Shown here one piece after another: positions 16,429 through 25,636 of a stretch of DNA of 64,000 nucleotides (position 1 is its first letter; each line of letters starts with the position of its first letter). A program made the position numbers and the translations under genes. The stretch comes from Maricaulis sp. Lineage in GTDB: Bacteria; Pseudomonadota; Alphaproteobacteria; Caulobacterales; Maricaulaceae. The notes beneath the pieces are model-generated. The model worked only from the letters and a program-made list of their open reading frames with translations, was not told where the DNA came from and did not search any database. Location of the stretch: positions 109,838 to 173,837 of the forward strand of contig NZMJ01000046.1 in assembly GCA_002692855.1 (NCBI GenBank). Direction: 5' to 3'.

Positions 16429-17772
16429 TCAGAGCGCCCGGAGGCGCGGTGTTCCGGCGGATTTCAACAGCAGCGCCGATACTGCCCAGACGAGGGCATC
16501 GACCCGGTCGGGGCTGGATCGCGGCCCATCGGGCGCACCGAAACTGCACATCTGGTCTTCCAGCGCCGGGAACCGCCCGGCATGACGCACCCGGCCTGCC
16601 GCATAAAGCGCCGCCACAGGTTCCGCCCGCGTCCGCTTGCCCCGGCTGGCGCGCACCAGCGTGACGGGCAGGTCCGGCGCAGCGGCCCTCAGCACGCTCG
16701 CCACCATCTCCCCGCCCTGGTTGGCCTCGGCGATCACCGCATCGGCCTCGAAACATTCAAACGCTTCGGCGACCTGCCCTGCCCAGGCTGAAGGGCTCGC
16801 AGGTCCGAAACTCTTGTCGGCGAGCACGAATGCAATGCGGCTATTGCCCTCGCCGGCGACGCCGGCCACCACGATCCCGCATTCGTCCGACCGGGCATTC
16901 GATGTCGCAGGCGGATCGACCGCGACCAAGATCCGGTCGAGATCCCCCGGAATGGACGCAAACGCCTGTTCGATCTGGTCGCGCGTCCAGAGAGCGCCTG
17001 GCGGATCCTCGATCAGTTCGCCGTCCAGCTCCTGCCGCCCCAGCCGTGACGCGCCATAGGCTGCCTGCATCGCGGCAATGAAGCCGGGCGCCAGGTGGGC
17101 AATATTCTCGGCACTGCCCGAATTGGTCATCACCGTATCCGGTGCCGCGATCAGGCGTTTCAGCGCCGGGATCGGGCGCGGTGTCGTCGTCACCATCAGC
17201 CGCGGGTCATCGCCCAGCCGCAATGCGGGCCGCAGCGTGTCGAGCACGCCTTGCGGGTCCGGCCAGGCGGCAAATTCATCGGCCCAGGCAGTGTCGAATT
17301 GCGGACCGCGCAGCGAGTCGCAATCCTCCGCCGAGAACACGTAGGCCACTGCCCCGCACGGCCAGACGAGCCGCCGCCGCGACGATTCATAGGCCGGGCG
17401 GTCGTCAGCCGGCCCCAGGCGGGAAAGACCGGACGCGCCATCGATCATCACTTCGCGGGCATCGTTCAGCGCCGGCGCGATCAGCGCGATCCGGCGCGCG
17501 CCTGCCGCAATGCGCGAGCGTATCCATTCTGCCCCGGCGCGGGTTTTCCCCGCGCCGCGCCCGCCCATGAACAACCAGACCCGCCAGTCACCTTCGGGGG
17601 GCAGCTGCGCGGGACGCGCCGTGGAGTCCCATTCGTCTTCGGCGATCCGCTTGGCCTCGGCGATCCCGATGGCTTGGATGAAGGCGTCAACTCCCCCCTC
17701 GTTCCCCACCTGATCCGCGAGCGCGACGCTCTTTAGCCATTCGGTCCGTGAGGATGCGCCGGGCTTCTTCAA
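16429..17772 (-). CDS. GTA g2: large terminase subunit
   Basis: Packaging ATPase/nuclease of up to 447 residues. Walker A is GGRGAGKT at 70-77 (RVWLFMGGRGAGKTRAGAEWI). Walker B lies around QFDTAWADEFAAWPD. The RNaseH-like nuclease domain begins near ILVAVDPPATSNARSDECGIVVAG. It drives headful-like packaging of host DNA in GTAs. The longest frame starts at TTG 17772, overlapping g1 by 86 bases. A GTG at 17709 (VGNEGGVDAF) would reduce the overlap to 23 bases; the real start is unresolved. All motor motifs are intact. Confidence 0.95.
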   Translation of the reverse strand: MKKPGASSRTEWLKSVALADQVGNEGGVDAFIQAIGIAEAKRIAEDEWDSTARPAQLPPEGDWRVWLFMGGRGAGKTRAGAEWIRSRIAAGARRIALIAPALNDAREVMIDGASGLSRLGPADDRPAYESSRRRLVWPCGAVAYVFSAEDCDSLRGPQFDTAWADEFAAWPDPQGVLDTLRPALRLGDDPRLMVTTTPRPIPALKRLIAAPDTVMTNSGSAENIAHLAPGFIAAMQAAYGASRLGRQELDGELIEDPPGALWTRDQIEQAFASIPGDLDRILVAVDPPATSNARSDECGIVVAGVAGEGNSRIAFVLADKSFGPASPSAWAGQVAEAFECFEADAVIAEANQGGEMVASVLRAAAPDLPVTLVRASRGKRTRAEPVAALYAAGRVRHAGRFPALEDQMCSFGAPDGPRSSPDRVDALVWAVSALLLKSAGTPRLRAL

Positions 17773-18136
17773 GCGTCAGCCCTTTCCTTCCGCCGGCTTT
17801 GCCCGCCGGTCTGTTGTTCTGTGTCACCATGCCCGTCTCCTTGCGCAGCTTCGCGATGGCGGCAGCGGCGCGAATATCCTTCATCGCGTCATCATGGCGC
17901 CCGTCGTCCAGCGCGATCTCTGCCCGTGCCAATGCCCGCAGCACCGGGTCGATATATCCTGCCGGCGCATCGGCGCCGCGGTCGCGCTTGAGGGCCTCAA
18001 GCTTCGTCGTGACCCAGTTTTCGGTCAGGCCACACGCCGCCGCGATCCGGGCGGCGCTTTCGCCAGCCAGGTGCCGCCGCAACAGCGCCGTCCACATCTC
18101 GGGGGTTCGGTGGGTCTGACCCTTCTTTCCGGCCAT
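17687..18136 (-). CDS. GTA g1: small terminase subunit
   Basis: Protein of 149 residues at the head of the GTA cluster. The N-terminal part is a helix-turn-helix-like region (RTPEMWTALLRRHLAGESAARIAAACGLTENWVTTKLEALKRDRG), as expected for a small terminase. It is followed by a helical oligomerisation segment and a basic, glycine-rich tail (RRARGSGGERGGS). In RcGTA the small terminase supports packaging without strong sequence specificity. It is the first structural gene on the minus strand, so the GTA promoter should lie upstream of 18136. Identification rests on position and HTH pattern more than on strict sequence identity. Confidence 0.85.
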   Translation of the reverse strand: MAGKKGQTHRTPEMWTALLRRHLAGESAARIAAACGLTENWVTTKLEALKRDRGADAPAGYIDPVLRALARAEIALDDGRHDDAMKDIRAAAAIAKLRKETGMVTQNNRPAGKAGGRKGLTLEEARRILTDRMAKERRARGSGGERGGS

Positions 18137-18245
18137 GACACATATTGGTCCGCAAACCGGGTCGGCCGGATAAATCCGTGCATTTTTCCGCGACGTGCGC
18201 GTGGCAACCGGTGAAACATTTCCGGGCGTGCGGGATAGGGGCGAA
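18137..18245 (-). promoter_or_regulatory. Likely GTA promoter region
   Basis: These 109 bases separate the first GTA gene from the YcgN-like gene, both read leftward, and contain no gene. The GTA operon should be controlled from here. An AT-richer patch with a run of A residues on the minus strand lies around 18176-18192. No confident -35/-10 pair is visible, which would fit a promoter needing a dedicated activator. This is inference from position. Confidence 0.4.
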
Positions 18246-18695
18246 CTAGTCCCCGTATTCGCCCGGCCAGGTACGGATATGGTCTTCCAGTTCGCGTTCC
18301 GGCACGTCGATTTCAGAGACCACCTTGCCGGCGACGCTCATGCCTGCGCGGTGCACGCTCCCGGCATCCCCGCTGACGAGCGGATGCCAGTCCGGCAAGG
18401 GCTTGCCTTCATGGATCAGCCGGTACGCACAGGTCATGGGCATGAAATCCAGGGCGCCGATATTACCCGGCGTCAGGCGGACACAATCGGGCACCTTTTC
18501 GCTGCGGCGGGCATAGTCCCGGCAACCGCCCGCGCAGACGTCATAGAGTCGGCACGCGATATCGGTGAAATCGCGTTGCCCGTCCTCGTCCTGCAACTGG
18601 ACCAGACAGCACTTGCCGCAGTGGTCGCACAGCGATTCCCACTCGGAAGCCGACATTTGTTGCAGCGATTTCAGTTTCCAGAATGGTTTTTCCAA
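18246..18695 (-). CDS. YcgN/UPF0260-family cysteine-cluster protein
   Basis: Protein of about 149 residues with the conserved pattern MEKPFWKLKSLQQMSASEWESLCDHCGKCCLVQLQDEDG, then ACRLYDVCAGGCRDYARRSEKVPDCVRLTP. The six or more cysteines define the YcgN/YkgJ zinc- or iron-binding family. The far longer open frame (to 19730) is an antisense shadow of the penicillin-binding protein gene. TTG 18695 is chosen because it gives the family-standard N-terminus right before KPFW; no ATG exists upstream within the 60-base gap to the divergent gene. The function of the family is not established. Confidence 0.85.
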   Translation of the reverse strand: MEKPFWKLKSLQQMSASEWESLCDHCGKCCLVQLQDEDGQRDFTDIACRLYDVCAGGCRDYARRSEKVPDCVRLTPGNIGALDFMPMTCAYRLIHEGKPLPDWHPLVSGDAGSVHRAGMSVAGKVVSEIDVPERELEDHIRTWPGEYGD

Positions 18696-18755
18696 CCGCT
18701 TCGCCCGAATGTTGCCCTGTTCGACGCGTGATAAGGCGTCCGGGGAAGGAAACCA

Positions 18756-20708
18756 ATGCCGCCATTTCGCGCAGACCTGATGCAGCATGATGCTGACCGC
18801 GACAACCGGCGCGCCTGGATCATCACCGGGGCCGTCGCGGCATCGATCATCCTGATCGGTGTCCTCACCGGTCTGTTCTGGCGTTGGGCCTTTCATGACC
18901 TGCCGGCCCTTCCGGACGATCCTGCCGACCTGTGGTCGGCGCGCCGCGAAGCCTCGGTGACGCTGCTGGACCGCAATGGCGAGATCATCGACATCCGCGG
19001 GCCGCGCTATGCTCCGCCGGTGCGCGCCGACGAATTGCCGCCGCATGTCATCCAGGCCTTTCTGGCCATCGAGGACCGGCGCTTTTTCCGCCATCACGGC
19101 GTCGACTTTCGCGCCACGGCCCGCGCTGTCCTTGCGAACATGCGCGCAGGGGGTTCGGTTCAGGGCGGCTCGACCATCACCATGCAGCTGGTCAAGAACC
19201 TCCTCCTGACGCCGGAACGCTCGATCCGGCGCAAGGTGCAGGAAATGCGTCTGGCCTGGGCGCTCGAACGCCAGATCCCGAAGACCGAGATTCTCGAACT
19301 TTATCTCAACCGCATCTATCTGGGCGCGGGTGCCTATGGCCTCGAGGCCGCTGCGCGGCGTTACTTCGACAAGCCGGCCTCCGAACTGACGCTCGCAGAA
19401 GCGGCACTCATCGCTGGTCTGCCGCAGGCGCCCAGCCGTCTTGATCCGCTGCGCAACCTGCCTGACGCCCGCGACCGCGCCACCGAGGTCCTGTTCGCGA
19501 TGGAGGCGGCGGGTTTCATCACAGAAAGCCAGCGGCACGCTGCCGTTCTGGAACCCGCGACGCCCGTGCGAACCATCGCCGAGGACGCGCCCAGCCCCGA
19601 AATCTTCGGCTACACCTTTGATTATGCCCTGCAACTGGCGAACGACCTGTTGCCGGACGCGCCCACGGACCTCGTGATCCGCACCACGATCGACCCCGCC
19701 TTGCAGGCAGGTGCCCACAACGCGATCCATGACCTGCTGGCGGCCGAAGGCGAAGCCGAGCGCGCCGGTCAGGCCGCACTGGTCGCACTGGATTCAGACG
19801 GATCTGTGCGCGCAATGGTGGGCGGCCGTGATTACGGCGACAGCCAGTTCAACCGCGCCGTTCAGGCGCGCAGGCAGCCGGGTTCTGCATTCAAGCCCAT
19901 CGTCTTTGCAGCCGCCATCGAGGCCGGCCTGTCACCCTTCACCACCTATATGGACGAACCGATCGACATCGATGGCTGGTCGCCGCGCAATTTCGGCGGC
20001 ACCTATCGCGGGCGGGTCACGATGCGCGAGGCGCTGCGTCGGTCCATCAATACCGTCGCCGCACAGATCGCCGCCGAGATTGGTATCGAAGCGGTGGTCG
20101 ACATGGGTCGCCGTTTGGGGATCGAGAGCGAATTGCCGCCCCTGCCCGCGCTGTCGCTCGGCACGGCCGAGGTCAACCTGCTGGAACTGACCGGGGCCTA
20201 TTCGACCATCGCCCATGACGGCGAGCGACGGCGTCCCTTCCTGATCACCGGGATCACCGACACGCGCGGCCACACGCTTTACGAACACGAGGCGCGTCCC
20301 GGCGTCCGCGAAGTCGACCCGGACGTCGCGCAAACTGTCTCCACCCTGCTCCAGGACGTCGTCCAGAACGGCACCGGCCAGGCGGCGCGCATGGGCAATC
20401 GCCCCGTAGCGGGGAAGACAGGCACCAGCCAGTCTTACCGCGACGCCTGGTTTGTGGGGTTCAGCGCCGACTACACCGCCGGTGTCTGGGTGGGAAATGA
20501 CGATGATACGCCGACTGCCGACGTCACTGGCGGCAGCCTGCCGGCGCGCATCTGGCAACGCTTCATGACGGTGGCGCACGAGGATCTGCCGGTTCGCCCG
20601 CTCAGCGCTCCGGCGCCGCGTGACCGGACCGAGCGCGAGGAACGCCAGATTGCCTACTACTCGTCCTTGTCGCGGGCTTTCGCCGCGGAAGCGTCCCGCA
20701 TTCCCTGA
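18756..20708 (+). CDS. Class A penicillin-binding protein (PBP1A/1C-like)
   Basis: Bifunctional peptidoglycan synthase of 650 residues. A membrane anchor lies at about 21-43. The GT51 glycosyltransferase domain has catalytic E106 in AFLAIEDRRFFRHHGVD, GGSTITMQLVKN and ELYLNRIYLGAGAYGLEAAA. The transpeptidase has SxxK at S377-K380 (PGSAFK), SxN at S430-N432 (SINT) and KTGTS at 554-558. It polymerises and crosslinks glycan in the periplasm. The 3' end overlaps the convergent ion-channel gene by 52 bases. The size and lack of a long C-terminal extension are closer to short PBP1A paralogues than to the 800-residue enterobacterial form. Confidence 0.95.
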   Translation: MPPFRADLMQHDADRDNRRAWIITGAVAASIILIGVLTGLFWRWAFHDLPALPDDPADLWSARREASVTLLDRNGEIIDIRGPRYAPPVRADELPPHVIQAFLAIEDRRFFRHHGVDFRATARAVLANMRAGGSVQGGSTITMQLVKNLLLTPERSIRRKVQEMRLAWALERQIPKTEILELYLNRIYLGAGAYGLEAAARRYFDKPASELTLAEAALIAGLPQAPSRLDPLRNLPDARDRATEVLFAMEAAGFITESQRHAAVLEPATPVRTIAEDAPSPEIFGYTFDYALQLANDLLPDAPTDLVIRTTIDPALQAGAHNAIHDLLAAEGEAERAGQAALVALDSDGSVRAMVGGRDYGDSQFNRAVQARRQPGSAFKPIVFAAAIEAGLSPFTTYMDEPIDIDGWSPRNFGGTYRGRVTMREALRRSINTVAAQIAAEIGIEAVVDMGRRLGIESELPPLPALSLGTAEVNLLELTGAYSTIAHDGERRRPFLITGITDTRGHTLYEHEARPGVREVDPDVAQTVSTLLQDVVQNGTGQAARMGNRPVAGKTGTSQSYRDAWFVGFSADYTAGVWVGNDDDTPTADVTGGSLPARIWQRFMTVAHEDLPVRPLSAPAPRDRTEREERQIAYYSSLSRAFAAEASRIP

Positions 20709-21529
20709 CCGACTTCGCTGCGCAGCGCACTGATGTCGGCCCGGATTGCCGCCAGTTCAGCGCGTAACGCGTCCCGGTCGGCACGGGCCTCGACCTCCTG
20801 GCGGTTCTCGCGCTCTTCTTCCTCATCGAAATGCTTCGCCTGCAACGAATCCACGATGACCGCGATGAACAGGTTCAGGATTGCGAAGCTGGTCAGCACA
20901 ATGAAGACCAGGAAGAATATCCAGGCAAAGCTGACCTCGGCCATGACGGGCCGCGCCACTTCCATCGCCCAGCCCTCGAGCGTCATCACCTGGAACAGGG
21001 TGAAGGCCGATCCGCCCAGGCTGCCGAACAGGTCCGGGTTGGAGATCCCGAACAGCTTGGTTGCCATCACGGCCGAGACGTAAAACATCAGGCCCAGCAC
21101 CATGATGATGGCGCCCATGCCCGGAATGGCGCGCATCAGCGCCTCGACCACCTTGCGCATCTCCGGCATGACCGAGAACAGGCGGAAGACGCGCAGGATG
21201 CGCAGCGCCCGAAGAACGGTGAAGGCGCCCGCATCGGGGAAGAGCGAAACGCCGACCACGATCACGTCAAACCAGTTCCACCCCGACTTGAAGAAGCGCG
21301 GGCCGTAAGCGACCATTTTCAGGAACAATTCCGCCACGAAGATCGACACGATCACCATGTCGATGACGGGCAAGGCCCGGTCGAACCATTCCGCTTCCAG
21401 CGGATAGGTCTCCAGCCCCAGCGTGACGGCGTTGAACAGGATCAGCGCGGTGATGAAATTCAGGAATGCCGGTCGCTCGACGAACGTGACCAGCCTGCCT
21501 CGCCAGCCTGATTGCGATTCTTCCTGCAT
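20657..21529 (-). CDS. NaChBac-like voltage-gated ion channel
   Basis: One-domain six-helix channel of 290 residues. S4 carries arginines every third residue (R107, R110, R113, R116 in VLRALRILRVFRLF). The pore loop reads LFQVMTLEGWAMEV, with filter T183-L184-E185-G186-W187-A188, close to the bacterial sodium-channel TLESWS pattern. S6 (FIVLTSFAILNLFIAVIVDSLQ) leads into an acidic, then coiled-coil C-terminus typical of the tetramerising BacNav family. ATG 21529 follows GGGAGCGGACG; the longer frame is rejected. Sodium selectivity is probable, but the filter is not identical to NaChBac. The stop lies inside the end of the convergent PBP gene. Confidence 0.93.
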   Translation of the reverse strand: MQEESQSGWRGRLVTFVERPAFLNFITALILFNAVTLGLETYPLEAEWFDRALPVIDMVIVSIFVAELFLKMVAYGPRFFKSGWNWFDVIVVGVSLFPDAGAFTVLRALRILRVFRLFSVMPEMRKVVEALMRAIPGMGAIIMVLGLMFYVSAVMATKLFGISNPDLFGSLGGSAFTLFQVMTLEGWAMEVARPVMAEVSFAWIFFLVFIVLTSFAILNLFIAVIVDSLQAKHFDEEEERENRQEVEARADRDALRAELAAIRADISALRSEVGQGMRDASAAKARDKDE

Positions 21530-21673
21530 CGTCCGCTCCCCTGCACCGCGCCTCTGGTATCGAACCACCGGGCGGATCGCAACGGTTTCAGCACTGCATT
21601 AACCGCGTCCGGGTACAGTTTTTTTACATGTGACACCTAGACCGGACGGGCGGACAATGAGGGGCGACCGGTC

Positions 21674-22756
21674 ATGGCGGTAATTTCCAGGCTCAACAAT
21701 CTCGTCGACCTCGCCAGGGAAAAGTCGAGCGACCGCCGCCGCGACCTGCTCCGCGAGGTCGCCGACCTGTTCTTTGAAGAACCGCCCGTCGAGGGCAGCG
21801 GCGAGCAATCCGAGTTCGACACGGTGTTGTCGCGCCTTGCCGCCCAGACGGCCACCGAAGCACGCGCCGAGCTGTCGCGCCGCTTTGCCGATGCCCCCCT
21901 AGCACCGCGAAATCTCGTCATGCAGCTGGCCCGGGACGCCATCGAGGTCGCTGCACCCATCTTGCAAAAATCGAACGCCCTGAATGAAAACGACCTCGTT
22001 GCGCTCGCCGAGGAACTGGGTCAGGATCATCTGAACCAGATGTCGGTCCGTGAAACCGTTCCGGAACGTGTTTCGGCAGCCATCGTGCGCCGCGGCGACG
22101 ACCGCACGGTCGCGCGCCTGATCAGCAACGAAGGCGCCCGTCTGTCGCGTCAGACCTATGAGGAAGTGACCGAGCGTGCGGAGACCAACGCCGAGCTGGC
22201 CGCCCCTCTGATCCAGCGCAAGGAAACACCGGTCGACCTGTTGAACGACCTCGTGGCCGTCGTCGAAACGCAATTGCGCGAGCGCATCCTGAAACGCTTC
22301 GAGAGCGTTGATCCGGAGGTGCTTGAAGAAGCCATGCAGGCCTCCCACAACCGCCTGGAAGCGCGGATGGCCGCCGATGCCGAGATCCAGGAAGCCACCC
22401 GCTACATCAACAGCATGAAAGTGCGCAAACAGTTCGACGGCGCATTGCTGGCCAAGCTGATGCGCGAGCGTCAGTTCGCAAAGCTGGCGGTGGGCCTCGC
22501 CGACATGTCCGGGCTCGACTACCGCTCGGCACGCATGGCGATCGAACACGAATCCGTCGATCCGTTGTGCCTGATCTGCAAGGCAGGCGGTCTCGACCGC
22601 TCCCTGTTCGTCACAATGGCAGTCCTGCGCAATGCCGGTCGCACCGCAGATGCGCTGCGCGATGCCAAGGAGTACGGCCAGATCTTCGACTCGATCACGG
22701 ATCGCGACGCCCAGCGCGCCATGCGCTTCATGATGCTGCGCCGCGACGCCGCCTAG
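21674..22756 (+). CDS. DUF2336 family protein
   Basis: Soluble, helical protein of 360 residues beginning MAVISRLNNLVDLAREKSSDRRRDLLREVADLFFE. The repeated pattern (LSRRFADAPLAPRNLVMQLARDAIEVAAPILQKSNALNENDLVALAEELGQDHLNQMSVRETVPERVSAAIVRRGDDRTVARLISNEGARLS) is that of DUF2336, a HEAT-like alphaproteobacterial family. The function of the family is not well defined. A second member is present at 41544-42647. The stop overlaps the end of the convergent MscS gene by four bases. Confidence 0.9.
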   Translation: MAVISRLNNLVDLAREKSSDRRRDLLREVADLFFEEPPVEGSGEQSEFDTVLSRLAAQTATEARAELSRRFADAPLAPRNLVMQLARDAIEVAAPILQKSNALNENDLVALAEELGQDHLNQMSVRETVPERVSAAIVRRGDDRTVARLISNEGARLSRQTYEEVTERAETNAELAAPLIQRKETPVDLLNDLVAVVETQLRERILKRFESVDPEVLEEAMQASHNRLEARMAADAEIQEATRYINSMKVRKQFDGALLAKLMRERQFAKLAVGLADMSGLDYRSARMAIEHESVDPLCLICKAGGLDRSLFVTMAVLRNAGRTADALRDAKEYGQIFDSITDRDAQRAMRFMMLRRDAA

Positions 22757-23970
22757 CTTGAACTGCCGCCATCCTCGCCACGCGCGCCCGGCAGCAGGGT
22801 TTGCTGAACGGGGCGGCCATCTCTCGCCTTTTGCTGCGGCGGCATGAAGGCCTCGGCGCCATCGTCGAAATAGATGGTCTGGGACGGGAAGGCGAAGCCG
22901 GTTCCGGCCCCTTCGACGATATCCTTGATGCGGAAGGCCAGGTCTTCCTTGATCCGCAGCCACTCGCCCCAGTCCCGCGTGATCGTGAAACAGTAGAGCA
23001 TGATGTCGATCGAGGACGGCCCAAAGCTGTCGACCCGCACGAATTGCGGCACATCGGGCGGCCCGGCGAACTCTTCATTGCCGCTCACATAGTCGCTGAT
23101 CTGCTGGCAGATATGCCGCAGCTGGTCGGCGGTCGTTTTATACTCGACGCCGATCATCCAGTAGATCCGGCGGTGCGACATGCGAGAGAAATTGATCACC
23201 GCATTGTCGGACAATTCGGCATTCGGGACATAGACCGGTCCCTTGTCGAAGCGGCGCACGACCGTCGACCGGAAATTGATCCGCTCGACCGTGCCCTCGA
23301 CCACCCCGTCGACCTTGATCCAGTCACCCGGCAGGAAGCGGCGCTCCGTCAGGATCAGGATTCCGGCGATCAAATTGCGGAACAGGTCCTGCGCGCCCAG
23401 CCCGACCGCCACCCCGAACAGGCCGAGACCGGCAATGATCGGTCCGACCGGGATATCCCAGATCTGGAGGACGGCCGCCGCCCCGACGACGACGAAAATC
23501 ACGCGCAACGACTTTTCGATCCAGTCGAGCATCACCGTGCTGAGGACACGGCGCAGCCCGGCCATCGATCGGAGGACGGGTTTCACGGCATTGTGCAGCG
23601 CCCAGAAGATCACGACGGCGATCAGCGACTGGATCAGCCGCGTTCCGGCCATGAACGGCCCTTCAAACCCGAGAATCTGGATGGCGACGAACAGACCGAT
23701 GATGACCGGGATCAGCTTCAGCGGACCCGACAGGGCATCGAGAACGGCGTTGTCCATCGTCGTCTGGGTCTTGTCGGCTATGCCCTTCAGGGCGCCGATG
23801 ATCCAGCGCGAGATCAGGCCGCGCAGTGCCAGTCCCAACATGAGGACCAGCATCGCCAGGATGCCGTCACCGATGCTCGCGCCGAGAAAACTCGTCTGCC
23901 AGACTTCCGTGACATTGGCCCACAGCGCTGTGGCACCGTCTTCGACCGTTTGCAGGGGTTCCGTCGTCAA
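22753..23970 (-). CDS. MscS-family mechanosensitive channel
   Basis: Protein of about 405 residues with four to five N-terminal membrane helices, a pore-lining helix (IIAGLGLFGVAVGLGAQDLFRNLIAGILILTERRF) and the MscS beta domain (PGDWIKVDGVVEGTVERINFRSTVVRRFDKGPVYVPNAEL). It opens under membrane tension to release osmolytes. The start is taken as TTG 23970, which overlaps the release-factor stop as TTGA and follows GGAGAGAGG. The longer frame to 24045 lies inside prfC. Translational coupling to prfC is therefore likely. Confidence 0.9.
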   Translation of the reverse strand: MTTEPLQTVEDGATALWANVTEVWQTSFLGASIGDGILAMLVLMLGLALRGLISRWIIGALKGIADKTQTTMDNAVLDALSGPLKLIPVIIGLFVAIQILGFEGPFMAGTRLIQSLIAVVIFWALHNAVKPVLRSMAGLRRVLSTVMLDWIEKSLRVIFVVVGAAAVLQIWDIPVGPIIAGLGLFGVAVGLGAQDLFRNLIAGILILTERRFLPGDWIKVDGVVEGTVERINFRSTVVRRFDKGPVYVPNAELSDNAVINFSRMSHRRIYWMIGVEYKTTADQLRHICQQISDYVSGNEEFAGPPDVPQFVRVDSFGPSSIDIMLYCFTITRDWGEWLRIKEDLAFRIKDIVEGAGTGFAFPSQTIYFDDGAEAFMPPQQKARDGRPVQQTLLPGARGEDGGSSS

Positions 23971-25571
23971 CTTGCTTGCCCTCTCTCCTTCGTGCGGTGA
24001 AATTTCAGCTTCGGCCACTTCTCTTCCGAATAGCTCACTTCCCAAGTGCTCTTGGCCAGGAAGACGGGGTCACCGTCGATGTCTTCCGCGATGGCGCTCT
24101 TGTGGCGTTCGCCGAAGCTCTCGATGTCGCTGTCGCTGCCGGATATCCAGCGAGCAGTTTCGTAGGGCGCGGGTTCGAAGGTGACGTCGAGATTGTATTC
24201 CGCAGAGACCCGCTCGCTCATCACTTCGAACTGGAGCTGGCCAACCGCGCCGACGATAAAGTCCCCGCCGATGACGGGACGGAACAGCTGGGTGACGCCT
24301 TCTTCGGCGAGCGATTCCAGCGCCTTCTTCAGATGCTTCGCTTTCAGCGGGTCTTTCAGGCGCGCGCGGCGGAGCATTTCCGGCGCGAAATTCGGGAAGC
24401 CCGAGAAACGCAGCGCTCCGCTCTCGCTCAGCGAGTCGCCGACACGCAGGACACCGTGGTTCGGCACCCCGATCACATCGCCCGCATACGCCTCATCAGC
24501 AATCTCGCGGTCTTGCGCGAAGAACATCACCGGGGACGAAATCGTGATCGCCTTGCCGGTCTCCGCCTTCAGCTTCATGCCGCGTTTGAACTCGCCGGAT
24601 GCCAGGCGCAGGAAGGCGATCCGGTCCCGGTGATTGGGGTCCATGTTGGCCTGCACCTTGAAGATGAAGCCGGATACTTCGCTCGCCGATGGCTCGATCA
24701 CGGACGAATTGCCTTTGACGACGACCTTCTCCGGCTGCGGGCCCGGGGCGACTTCGGCCAGCGCGTCAATCAGTTCGCGGACGCCATAGCGGCGAAGGGC
24801 AGAGCCGAAATAGACCGGCGTCAGATGACCCTCGCGGTAGGACTGGTCGTTGAAGGGCGGGCACACCTCGCGCGCCATTTCTGCGCCTTCACGCAGCTCG
24901 GCCAGTTCGTCGTCGGGCAGTACGTACGAGATGGCGGGGTCGTCCAGGGAGACCCGCTTGGCCCCCTTGCCCGGTTCGACACCCTCGGCGCCGGGAAAGA
25001 TCAGGAAGTCATTCTTGCGAACATCCATGACACCCTTGAAGCGCCGCCCCGACCCGGACGGCCACTGCATGGGCGCCACGTCGAGCGCCAGCTTGTCCTG
25101 GATGTCGTCTAGCAGCGCCTCGGGCTCCATCGCCTCCCGGTCCATCTTGTTGATGAAGGTCAGGATCGGGATGTCACGCAGGCGGCAGACCTCGACGAGC
25201 TTCAGCGTGCGCGGCTCCACGCCGCGCGCCGCGTCGAGCACCATCACGGCGCTGTCTGCGGCCGTCAGCGTGCGATAGGTGTCTTCCGAGAAGTCTTCGT
25301 GGCCCGGCGTGTCGAGCAGGTTGAAGCGCAGACCCTGGTGCTCGAACGTCATCACCGAAGCCGACACCGAAATGCCCCGGTCGCGCTCGATCTTCATCCA
25401 GTCGGACCGCGTGCGCCGGTTCTCGCCGCGCGCGCGCACCTGTCCGGCCAGGTGAATGGCGCCGGATGCTAGCAGCACGTTTTCCGTCAGCGTGGTCTTG
25501 CCGGCATCAGGGTGGGAGATGATTGCGAATGTACGGCGGCGGGCCCACTCGCCCGTGTTTTCGGTCGACAT
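23967..25571 (-). CDS. prfC: Peptide chain release factor 3
   Basis: Translational GTPase of 534 residues. ATG 25571 gives MSTENTGEWARRRTFAIISH, followed by the P-loop SHPDAGKTT (19-27), ENRRTRSDWMKIERDRGISVSAS (switch I), LLDTPGHEDFSEDTYRTL (G3) and NKMD (G4). The C-terminal part contains QLFRPVIGGDFIVGAVGQLQFEVMSERV, diagnostic of RF3 rather than EF-G. It recycles RF1 and RF2 from the ribosome after termination. It lies 65 bases downstream of a DUF1491 gene and overlaps the MscS gene start. Confidence 0.97.
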   Translation of the reverse strand: MSTENTGEWARRRTFAIISHPDAGKTTLTENVLLASGAIHLAGQVRARGENRRTRSDWMKIERDRGISVSASVMTFEHQGLRFNLLDTPGHEDFSEDTYRTLTAADSAVMVLDAARGVEPRTLKLVEVCRLRDIPILTFINKMDREAMEPEALLDDIQDKLALDVAPMQWPSGSGRRFKGVMDVRKNDFLIFPGAEGVEPGKGAKRVSLDDPAISYVLPDDELAELREGAEMAREVCPPFNDQSYREGHLTPVYFGSALRRYGVRELIDALAEVAPGPQPEKVVVKGNSSVIEPSASEVSGFIFKVQANMDPNHRDRIAFLRLASGEFKRGMKLKAETGKAITISSPVMFFAQDREIADEAYAGDVIGVPNHGVLRVGDSLSESGALRFSGFPNFAPEMLRRARLKDPLKAKHLKKALESLAEEGVTQLFRPVIGGDFIVGAVGQLQFEVMSERVSAEYNLDVTFEPAPYETARWISGSDSDIESFGERHKSAIAEDIDGDPVFLAKSTWEVSYSEEKWPKLKFHRTKERGQAS

Positions 25572-25636
25572 GTGATTATGGTCCGGTCTGATCTTGCCGC
25601 GCGGGGTAAACGCTCCGGCGCGGGCGTGCAAGCGGG

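Noticed and set aside
18696..19730. Long minus-strand frame extending the YcgN-like gene to 494 residues
   Set aside because: It is antisense to the penicillin-binding protein gene, has implausible composition, and the family needs only about 150 residues.
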